From contig NZ_CP104694.1 of the NCBI RefSeq assembly GCF_025398735.1, forward strand, positions 423,501 to 487,500: a DNA stretch of 64,000 bases. The letters are read 5' to 3'. This DNA is from Tahibacter amnicola (lineage in GTDB: Bacteria > Pseudomonadota > Gammaproteobacteria > Xanthomonadales > Rhodanobacteraceae). The notes beneath the pieces were generated by a model. The model made no database searches and was not told the DNA's origin. It saw only the letters and a list, made by a program, of their open reading frames with translations. The stretch's first letter is position 1. Every line of letters begins with the position of its first letter. The position numbers and the translations under genes are program-made. Positions 57,178-64,000 of this stretch are shown piece by piece.

Positions 57178-59237
57178 CACGGTGACGGGCAGGCGCCCGT
57201 CCCGGCCGGACGCGTCAGGCGCGTCAGCGGCAATGTCTGCGGCGCCTGCCCGCTCACGCGCAGGACGGCGTTGCCCGCGTCACACCCCAGCCGCAGCGAC
57301 AGCGACACGCGATCCGTCAGATGGGTGATGGCGGCTGCAGAGAACGCGTCGCCAAAGTGCGTTCCCACCGGAACCACCATCGGGACTTCCACGCCCTGCG
57401 CGAGGGATCCTTCCGCGACCCCGACCGCCCATCCGCTGAAAGGACTGGAGCCCTGCGCGCCGTAATACATGACCAGTGCGTGCGTGGCGTCGAGCTGTTC
57501 GACGTGGAAACCCGAACCATTGTGCGCCGGGTCGTACCAGGACCCGCTGGCCTGCGCCGGCGCGCCACTGACCGGTGCGTCGCAGGACAGGCCCTGCAGT
57601 CCGGTCAGGCGCGTCAGTGGGACACTCCGGGCCCCCCAGCCGGCCGGGCCTTCCCAGCGCATCGAGCCCGTGCGGCAGTCGGTGAAGCTGATCCACAGGC
57701 GACCCCAATGCTGCAGCGGCGCCTGCGCGGCGCCCGGCACGTCGGGGCGGTGATTCATGAAATCGATGGCGACGCCACCCGGCACGATGGTGCCCGCGCC
57801 GATCATCCAGGCCTGCGCCATCGGGCTGCCAGTCGGCGGATACGTAAAGAAGTAGGCCAGTGCCCGGTGTTCGTCGAGGATCTCCAGTGCGATGCCCTCG
57901 CCGTTGCGCGACGGATCAAACCAGTTGCCGCTGAAGCGGCCGTCGATGACCGGCGTGACCGGCGGGCGCGGCGTGACGACGCTGTCCATCGCCGGCGGCA
58001 CGATGCTGTCGTCATAACGGCATTCGCCCGTCATCGGCACCGTCAGGCAGCCACTCTGGAGGCTCGCCACGGTCGGTTTCGCCCCGCCATCCTTCCAGCG
58101 TCGCAGGGCTTCCCAGGCCGCGGCGCCTTCGCGATCGCTGAATCCGCAATGGCTCGGCGTCGTTTCCCGCACGATCGCGCTGACCAGCTGATCGGCTCCG
58201 ACGCGCCGCCGCAGCTCGTGCTGGTGCGCCGGTACGACCAGCTGGTCGTCGCTGGTGTGCAGCGAGAGGATCCTGGCGGTACCCACATCGCCGCGGAAAT
58301 CCGAGCGCCAGCGGAACTCCACCGCCGCCAGCGGATCGGCATCCACGCGGCGGATGCGCAGGTTCATATCCGCATCGCCGTAGTGCGCGCCGGTATTGCC
58401 GAAGGGATTGCGCCCGCCCATCTTGTCCGGAGCGCGCAGGACATCGCTCAGTACAAAGGTGGAATAGGCGATATTGGTCATCAGGAACTTTTCATCCGTG
58501 ATGCCGGTGAACTGCTGCAGGCGCGACAGCCGCTGGCGCATGCCGTTGGTGCGGATCGACTCGGGCAGGGTGATGCCGGTGCAGACCGTCACGTTGTACA
58601 GCGCACGCCGGACGTCCGGATCAAATTCCAGGTAGTCCAGGTTCTGCGGGATGTCGTTGAGGTTGTACGCCCAGGGATAGGGCGGAGCACCTTCCTTGAG
58701 CTCGCCGGCGTTCACGCCGTCACAGACCACGTCATAGGCCAGGCGAAGATCCAGGCCCGAATCCCAGGCGCGCGAGGCAGCCACCACGGGACACAGGGCG
58801 AGCGCGCCTTTCACCAGGGGCTTGAAATCCGGTTCCTCGGCCAGTTTCAACGCCACCAATCCCCCCATCGATCCGCCGAAGGGAACCAGTTCGCCCGGGT
58901 CGCCGACCTGGGTGCGGAAGATCTGCAGCAGTTCGCGGTTGTCATCGATGGCGCGGAACAGGGCCCAGCCACGCTGGCTGAAGCCGGAGGCGGCAATCGC
59001 ATAGCCCTGGGCCAGGGCGATGTCCTCCAGGGGACCCAGCGAAGGGTCATCGTCGATCGCGAAGTTCAATCCATGCTGGTACAGCACCAGCGGTCCGCCC
59101 GCGCGCCAGTCGTCCGGAACGGCGATCCGCCAGGCGGCTCCCGACGGTGAGGTGCCCGAATACTCGCGCACCGCGTGGGCCGGTGAACCCAGCGCGATCC
59201 CCAGCGCCAGGATGAAGAAGATGATGCACTGTCTCAT
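57177..59237 (-). CDS. Secreted alpha/beta hydrolase with duplicated C-terminal repeat
   Basis: This 686-residue exported protein has a signal peptide (MRQCIIFFILALGIALGSPAHA) and an alpha/beta hydrolase domain (about 35-420). The nucleophile elbow is GGSMGGLVAL (Ser near 122), with an Asp in TSDDQLV and a His in PSHCGF. The C-terminal third holds two copies of a beta-type repeat: SGNWFDPSRNGEGIALEIL near 433 and SGSWYDPAHNGSGFHVEQL near 562. Similar repeats occur in many secreted proteins of this order and have no known role. The substrate could be an ester or peptide. Confidence 0.7.
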   Translation of the reverse strand: MRQCIIFFILALGIALGSPAHAVREYSGTSPSGAAWRIAVPDDWRAGGPLVLYQHGLNFAIDDDPSLGPLEDIALAQGYAIAASGFSQRGWALFRAIDDNRELLQIFRTQVGDPGELVPFGGSMGGLVALKLAEEPDFKPLVKGALALCPVVAASRAWDSGLDLRLAYDVVCDGVNAGELKEGAPPYPWAYNLNDIPQNLDYLEFDPDVRRALYNVTVCTGITLPESIRTNGMRQRLSRLQQFTGITDEKFLMTNIAYSTFVLSDVLRAPDKMGGRNPFGNTGAHYGDADMNLRIRRVDADPLAAVEFRWRSDFRGDVGTARILSLHTSDDQLVVPAHQHELRRRVGADQLVSAIVRETTPSHCGFSDREGAAAWEALRRWKDGGAKPTVASLQSGCLTVPMTGECRYDDSIVPPAMDSVVTPRPPVTPVIDGRFSGNWFDPSRNGEGIALEILDEHRALAYFFTYPPTGSPMAQAWMIGAGTIVPGGVAIDFMNHRPDVPGAAQAPLQHWGRLWISFTDCRTGSMRWEGPAGWGARSVPLTRLTGLQGLSCDAPVSGAPAQASGSWYDPAHNGSGFHVEQLDATHALVMYYGAQGSSPFSGWAVGVAEGSLAQGVEVPMVVPVGTHFGDAFSAAAITHLTDRVSLSLRLGCDAGNAVLRVSGQAPQTLPLTRLTRPAGTGACPSP

Positions 59238-59361
59238 TGCCTGTCCTTTGCCGTCCTGCCACCGTCCGCCCCGTCGCGTCAGCGTATAACCTGTTTACTG
59301 AACCGCCTCTGCCCGCTGTCCAGCGCTCGCATAGAATCAAGCCAGCAACGGGGGGAAGACG

Positions 59362-61365
59362 GTGGCGATCCCGCGGGGGGCGAGGACCAGTCGGCCAATG
59401 CGCCGCATCGCGGCAGCCTGCCTCTTTGTCTTCTCGCTGGCCCTGGGCAACGCCGTTTGTGCACGTCCGGCCATCCTTGCCGCCTTTCCCGCTCACTGGT
59501 CCGCGCCACTGGCCGACAGCGTGGGCTACCTGCTGCACGCGGCCGGCGAGACGGACTCGGCCGCAGACTGGTGGGCCTACTGCGTCGAAATCGCGGCTCC
59601 CGCCGGTGCCGTCGAGCGCGAACTGGGTTGCCTGGGCCGCGCCGCGGCCGCGGCGGCGGCGGCCGGCCAGGTCGCGCAGGCGGGAGCGCTGCAGCAGCGG
59701 CGATTGGCAATGGCGCGAACGCGGGCGCCTGCCCATGCCGCCGATGCCCTGATCCAGCTGGCGATGCTGGCGCGCCGCGCCGGCGACCTGCCGCAGGCCG
59801 AAAGCCACTACCGGTCGGCGATTGAACTGGCGCGTGCCGCGGGCCGGGTGCTCGACCAGGCGCGGGCCTTGTCCGGCCTGTCCCACGTCCGCAAGAACCA
59901 GGGCGACTACTACGAGGCGCTGGAAGCGGAAACGGCCGCACTGGCCCTGCTGCGCGGTCGTGACCGGCCGCAGCAGCTCTATACCTCCTATCTGCACCTG
60001 GCGGCCCTGTACGAACAACTGGAGGACATGGACCGCGCGCGCGATTTCCAGGCCCGCGCGCTGGCTGCCGCCGGTGTCTCGCCCGATCCGCTCGACCGCG
60101 CCACCGCGGGCGTTTCCATGGCCGGTCTGCTCAATGACAGCGGCAGTCTTTATGCGGCGACTGCCGAGGCCCTGGCCGCCGACGCCGAACGGACCTTCGC
60201 CCGCCTGGGGCACCGCCCCGGGATGCTCGATGCCCGCTTCCACCAGGCCCGCGCGCGGCTCCTCCAGGGGCGCCTGGACGCCGCGGAGGCGATCCTGGTG
60301 CCGCTGCTGGCGGATGCCGAGGCGCTGGGCCAGCGCGCCAGCCGGGCCCATATCCTTTTCCGGTTGGCCGAACTCAAGCACGAGCGCGGCCGTCTTCCCG
60401 AGGCCATTGCCGACGCCCGCGCCGCGCTGGCGATCTACCAGCAGATCGATAACCCGCATCGCCAGGCCAAGACTCACGCCCTGCTGCAGCGCCTCCACAC
60501 CGCGGCGGCCGATCCGGCCGCCGCGCAGCGGCACGAGCTGGCGCGCCTGCGTCTGCGGGAAAACCTGTTCGACGCCTCGACCATGCGCCGTGTCGGCGCC
60601 TTGTTCGAACAGCTGCGCGCCCAGCGGGAAGCCGGCCAGCGCCAGCTGCAGGACCGGGACAACCGCCTGGCGGCCGTGGGCTACGAACGCGATGTATACC
60701 TGCGCAGCTTCTACGCACTGGTGGCCATATGCCTGGGGTTGGCCCTGGTGCTGGTGACGCTGCGTTATCGCGCCAGCCTGGCCCGCAACCGTGACCTGAG
60801 CGAACGCGAGCGGGCCGGCCGTGGCGAGCGCGCCCGGTTGGAAGAGATCAACGCCCGCCTCTACACCAGCGCGACGACCGACCCCCTCACGGGCCTGGCC
60901 AATCGCGCGCACGGCCTGGAGCGGCTGCAGCAGTCCCTCGCACACGCGGCGCAGGGCGAGGTGATCGCCATTGGCCTGGTCGACGTCGATCACTTCAAGC
61001 GCATCAACGACACCCACGGACATCTGGCCGGTGACGCGGTCCTGCGCCTGGTCGCCCGGACGCTCGCGCTGCATCTGTCGGACGCGGTCGTGGTGGCCCG
61101 GCTGGGCGGCGAGGAGTTCCTGATCGTGCTCGATGGCGAGGTCGCGGACGCCCCTGCCGCGCGACTGGACGAGGTGCGGCGCGCCATCGCGGCGGCGACC
61201 CAGAAATCGACCTACCTGGTCACCGCCAGCATCGGCTGGTGTGTACAACGTGGCCCGCGCGGCGACATCGACCTGCTGCTGGCCGCGGCGGACGCGGCGC
61301 TCTACCGGGCCAAGGCGATGGGCCGCAACCGCGTGGAGGGCAGCGCCGAGGCGGTGGAATTCTGA
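59362..61365 (+). CDS. TPR-containing membrane diguanylate cyclase
   Basis: This 667-residue sensor has an N-terminal signal or anchor, about 380 residues of TPR-type helices in the periplasm, a membrane helix (about 450-468), a coiled segment and a C-terminal GGDEF domain. The active-site loop reads GGEEF (about 583-587), with TDPLTGLANRAHG and DVDHFKRINDTHGH as supporting motifs, so it should make cyclic di-GMP. GTG at 59362 has a ggggga ribosome-binding site; an ATG at 59398 is an alternative. It is divergent from the hydrolase gene. Confidence 0.87.
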   Translation: MAIPRGARTSRPMRRIAAACLFVFSLALGNAVCARPAILAAFPAHWSAPLADSVGYLLHAAGETDSAADWWAYCVEIAAPAGAVERELGCLGRAAAAAAAAGQVAQAGALQQRRLAMARTRAPAHAADALIQLAMLARRAGDLPQAESHYRSAIELARAAGRVLDQARALSGLSHVRKNQGDYYEALEAETAALALLRGRDRPQQLYTSYLHLAALYEQLEDMDRARDFQARALAAAGVSPDPLDRATAGVSMAGLLNDSGSLYAATAEALAADAERTFARLGHRPGMLDARFHQARARLLQGRLDAAEAILVPLLADAEALGQRASRAHILFRLAELKHERGRLPEAIADARAALAIYQQIDNPHRQAKTHALLQRLHTAAADPAAAQRHELARLRLRENLFDASTMRRVGALFEQLRAQREAGQRQLQDRDNRLAAVGYERDVYLRSFYALVAICLGLALVLVTLRYRASLARNRDLSERERAGRGERARLEEINARLYTSATTDPLTGLANRAHGLERLQQSLAHAAQGEVIAIGLVDVDHFKRINDTHGHLAGDAVLRLVARTLALHLSDAVVVARLGGEEFLIVLDGEVADAPAARLDEVRRAIAAATQKSTYLVTASIGWCVQRGPRGDIDLLLAAADAALYRAKAMGRNRVEGSAEAVEF

Positions 61366-61477
61366 GCCGGCGGGCCGCGGATCGCGCCGAACCGTCCCGC
61401 CCGGCAGGCCCGGATTAGTTTGTGCCAGCGGGCCGAAGCGGCTAGCCTTGCCGCCTTTCCCGACGATTCCGCCAGCC

Positions 61478-62494
61478 ATGCTCTTCAAGCACGTCGCCAT
61501 CGCCAGCGTCGCTCATATTGACGCGCCCGTACGTCTTACGTCGTCAGAACTGGTCGAACGGCTGAAACCGACGATGCAGCGGCTGGGTATCCGGGACAAC
61601 GTGCTCGAAGAAGTCGCCGGCATCCACGCGCGGCGCATCTGGGAAAAGGATACGCAGCCCTCCGAGGCCGCTACCGCGGCGGCGCAGAAAGCGCTGGCCG
61701 AGTCGGGTGTACCGCACGAGAAGATCGGCCTGCTGATTAACACCTCGGTCTGCCGCGACTACCTGGAGCCGTCGACCGCCAGCATCATCCACGGCAACCT
61801 GGGCCTGGCGGATACCTGCCAGAACTTCGACGTCGGCAATGCCTGCCTGGCGTTCCTCAACGGCATGGACATCGCCGCACGGATGATCGAACGCGGTGAT
61901 ATCGAGTACGCGCTGATCGTCGACGGCGAGACGTCCAATCTCATCACCGAGAAAACCATCGAGCGCATGCTCGACCCGAACATCGGCGAGCGCGAATTCC
62001 GCAGCGAGTTCGCCTCGCTCACGCTGGGTTCCGGCGCCGCGGCGATGGTGCTGGGCCGACGCGAGCTGCTGCCCAACGGACACCAGTTTCTGGGTTCTGT
62101 CACGCGCGCGGCGACCGAGTTCTCGCACCTGTGCCGCGGCAACTTTGATCGCATGATCACCGACACGCGCACGCTTCTGACCGAGGGCCTCAAGCTCGCC
62201 GCGAAAACCTTCCAGGCCGCCCGGGCTGCCCTGGGCTGGGCCATCGACGAACTCGACGAATTCGTCATCCACCAGATCAGCCGTGTCCACACGGAAGAAT
62301 TCTGCAAACTCCTGGGCATCGATCCGACCAAGGTCCTCGCCATTTTCCAGGAACACGGCAACATCGGCCCGGCATCGGTGCCGATCGTCCTTTCCAAGCT
62401 CAAGGAAATGGGCCGCCTGGAAAAGGGCAAGCGGGTCGCTCTCCTGGGCATCGGCTCCGGCCTGAACTGTTCGATGGCCGAAGTCGTCTGGTAA
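61478..62494 (+). CDS. oleA: OleA, head-to-head acyl-CoA condensing thiolase
   Basis: This 338-residue enzyme joins two fatty acyl-CoAs to a beta-ketoacid, the first step of long-chain olefin synthesis. Catalytic residues are in the right places: Glu97, Cys123 in GNACLAFLNG, His265 in FVIHQISR and Asn295 in HGNIGPAS. These correspond to Glu117, Cys143, His285 and Asn315 in the published Xanthomonas numbering (offset 20). The ATG at 61478 gives the published length. oleB follows by 48 bases. Confidence 0.96.
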   Translation: MLFKHVAIASVAHIDAPVRLTSSELVERLKPTMQRLGIRDNVLEEVAGIHARRIWEKDTQPSEAATAAAQKALAESGVPHEKIGLLINTSVCRDYLEPSTASIIHGNLGLADTCQNFDVGNACLAFLNGMDIAARMIERGDIEYALIVDGETSNLITEKTIERMLDPNIGEREFRSEFASLTLGSGAAAMVLGRRELLPNGHQFLGSVTRAATEFSHLCRGNFDRMITDTRTLLTEGLKLAAKTFQAARAALGWAIDELDEFVIHQISRVHTEEFCKLLGIDPTKVLAIFQEHGNIGPASVPIVLSKLKEMGRLEKGKRVALLGIGSGLNCSMAEVVW

Positions 62495-62499
62495 GACGC

Positions 62500-62521
62500 G
62501 CCGCGCCCTTCACGGCGCGGC
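62500..62521. repeat. GC-rich hairpin between oleA and oleB
   Basis: An 8-bp stem (gccgcgcc / ggcgcggc) with a 6-base loop lies in the short gap between oleA and oleB. It has no T-tract and may reduce downstream expression rather than end transcription. Confidence 0.4.
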
Positions 62522-62542
62522 TTCCGCTGTTGTCCCCACTGC

Positions 62543-63454
62543 ATGACGCGCATGGCACCCCTACCCGACTATCCGTTCAACGGCCGGCGTTTCACCCACG
62601 CCAGCGGCCTGGTCCAACACTATCTGGACGAAGGTCCGCGCACGGCACCGCCGGTCCTGATGCTGCACGGCAATCCATCCTGGTCGTACTACTGGCGCCG
62701 CCTGGTGCTGGCACTGCGCGGCGATTTCCGCTGCATCGTGCCCGACCACATCGGCATGGGCCTGTCGGACAAACCCGACGACGGCCGCTACCAGTTCACG
62801 CTGCAATCGCGCGTGGACGATCTGGATGCGCTGATCGAACACCTCATCGCCAACGAAGGTGCGCCGGCCAGCGGCTGGACCCTGGTGCTGCACGACTGGG
62901 GCGGCATGATCGGCATGGCCTGGGCCTGCCGCCGGCCCGACCGCGTGGCGCGCCTGATCGTGACCAACACCGCCGCGTTTCCCAACCCCAGGGACCAGAA
63001 ACTGCCGGTCGCCCTGCGGCTGGGGCGCGATTCAAAACTCGGCGAATGGCTCATCCTCGGCCACAACGCGTTTGCCCGCGGTGCCGCCCGCTGGGGCGTG
63101 ACGCGCAAGCTCGACGCGCCGGTGCGCGATGCGCTGGTGTCTCCCTACGACACCCCCGCCAACCGCCTGTCGACCTTGCGCTTCGTGCAGGACATCCCGC
63201 TCTCGCCGGCCGACCGCGCCTGGCCGCTGGTCGAATCGACCGGCAAGGCCCTGGCGCAGTTCGACGACCGGCCGATGCTGCTGGGCTGGGGCATGCGTGA
63301 CTTCGTCTTCGACCCGCTCTTCCTGGCCGAATGGCAGCGCCGTTTCCCCAAGGCCGAAGTGCAGGCCTACGCCGATGCCGGGCACTATGTGCTGGAAGAT
63401 GCGCACGAACGACTGGTGCCCGCCGTGCAGGGATTTCTCGCCCGCACGGCCTAG
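62543..63454 (+). CDS. oleB: OleB, alpha/beta hydrolase (beta-lactone decarboxylase)
   Basis: This 303-residue enzyme of the haloalkane-dehalogenase-like branch has the nucleophile Asp118 in VLHDWGGMIG, the halide/oxyanion Asn in HGNPSWSYYW and a late His in DAGHYVLED. In ole clusters OleB converts the beta-lactone made by OleC to the final alkene. The fit with OleA next door makes the assignment firm. oleC and oleD are expected downstream, outside the window. Confidence 0.92.
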   Translation: MTRMAPLPDYPFNGRRFTHASGLVQHYLDEGPRTAPPVLMLHGNPSWSYYWRRLVLALRGDFRCIVPDHIGMGLSDKPDDGRYQFTLQSRVDDLDALIEHLIANEGAPASGWTLVLHDWGGMIGMAWACRRPDRVARLIVTNTAAFPNPRDQKLPVALRLGRDSKLGEWLILGHNAFARGAARWGVTRKLDAPVRDALVSPYDTPANRLSTLRFVQDIPLSPADRAWPLVESTGKALAQFDDRPMLLGWGMRDFVFDPLFLAEWQRRFPKAEVQAYADAGHYVLEDAHERLVPAVQGFLARTA

Positions 63455-63506
63455 GACCGGTCGTTCTCCTGCGGCGGTTGCCGCGACAACGACAATCAGG
63501 TGAGCC

Positions 63507-64000
63507 ATGAGCGGCTTTTCCGATGGCTGGCGATGGAGCGAACTGGCGGGACTGGCCGCACTGACCCTGGTGCTGCTGGTCGCCTGGCAGATTCCCTATT
63601 TCGGTCTGGTGGTCTACCCGTTCCGCCTGTTCGGCACCTTCGTGCACGAACTGTCGCACGGCATGGCGGCGCTGGTGACCGGCGGGCACTTCGAACGCTT
63701 CACTGTCAGTCCGGATCTCTCCGGACTGGCCTGGTCCGCCGGTGGTATCCGATTCATCATTTCCAGTGCCGGCTATGTCGGCAGCGCCGTATTCGGCGGC
63801 ATTCTGATCCTGCTGGCCGCGCGCGGCGTGACGGCGCGCGTGCTGCTGACGGCACTGGGACTGCTGCTCGGCGTGCTCTGCCTGCTCTTCGTGCGCAATC
63901 TGTTCGGCATCACCACGGGGCTGGCGCTGTCAGCGGCGATGGTGCTGGGCGGGCTCCGCCTGCGTCCGCCCTGGAGTGACATGCTGCTGCTGGTGCTGGC
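63507..64000 (+). CDS. M50-like membrane metalloprotease/peptidase (truncated by window end)
   Basis: The ATG at 63507 begins MSGFSDGWRWSELAGLAAL, and the frame stays open to the end of the window (164 codons without a stop). It has an HELSHG (HExxH) site in FGTFVHELSHGMAALVTGG and several membrane helices, as in the M50B-type small membrane peptidases. The rest, including the second metal-ligand motif, is outside the window. It sits directly after oleB in the position where Xanthomonas ole clusters can carry extra genes. Confidence 0.8.
   Translation, partial: MSGFSDGWRWSELAGLAALTLVLLVAWQIPYFGLVVYPFRLFGTFVHELSHGMAALVTGGHFERFTVSPDLSGLAWSAGGIRFIISSAGYVGSAVFGGILILLAARGVTARVLLTALGLLLGVLCLLFVRNLFGITTGLALSAAMVLGGLRLRPPWSDMLLLVL

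Overview
The window looks like chromosomal DNA from a GC-rich gammaproteobacterium of the order Xanthomonadales (Lysobacterales), probably close to Rhodanobacteraceae/Dokdonella-type organisms. This is inferred from gene content: an OleA whose catalytic spacing matches that of Xanthomonas campestris, a tonB-exbB-exbD1-exbD2 arrangement, an ECF sigma factor coupled to a TPR Ser/Thr kinase, and a secreted protein ending in an FADGF-type tail. No 16S rRNA gene is present, so the placement is not proven.

Layout. 1-13.6 kb: a small membrane protein, an MHS-type MFS transporter, acetyl-CoA synthetase (acsA) followed by a NarL-type response regulator, an ECF sigma factor translationally coupled to a Ser/Thr kinase with TPRs, a GNAT acetyltransferase, and a 1170-residue SSS-transporter/histidine kinase/receiver hybrid of the CrbS/MxtR type. 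acsA, the regulator and the hybrid kinase together look like a complete acetate switch. 13.7-20.1 kb: a phosphopantetheinyl transferase, a membrane-anchored protein with a Pro/Thr-rich linker and an Sm-like tail, a second ECF sigma factor, a putative anti-sigma factor, a PDZ protein, and a frameshifted beta-lactamase-like protein that has lost its catalytic motifs. 20.1-26.3 kb: pdxJ, three ExbD-type genes (one lacking the proton-path aspartate), exbB, tonB and a secreted TPR protein. A decayed group II intron sits directly behind the exbD1 terminator. 26.6-36.8 kb: the replication-origin block gyrB-recF-dnaN-[oriC]-dnaA <-> rpmH-rnpA-yidC-mnmE, with two parS-like palindromes inside recF. 37.6-51.5 kb: an S9 peptidase, pirin, UPF0149 protein, exonuclease III, oligopeptidase A, a cNMP-binding patatin protein, an HzsA-like di-haem protein, an aldehyde dehydrogenase and a gamma-carbonic anhydrase. 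51.5-53.0 kb: a scar with lower GC holding a broken lipoprotein gene, a small secreted protein and an IS630 transposase relic. 53.0-64.0 kb: an SDR, an M16 peptidase, a DUF4156 lipoprotein, a secreted hydrolase, a TPR-GGDEF protein, and the start of an olefin (ole) cluster (oleA, oleB), ending in a truncated membrane protease gene.

Quality note. Four genes (the beta-lactamase-like gene, tonB, dnaA and xthA) are each broken by what looks like one missing base in a short homopolymer. Adding one base restores a normal protein every time, and in xthA it also restores an ATGA overlap with the next gene. Because dnaA is essential, the simplest reading is homopolymer under-calling in the assembly. 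No tRNA, rRNA or CRISPR array was seen.
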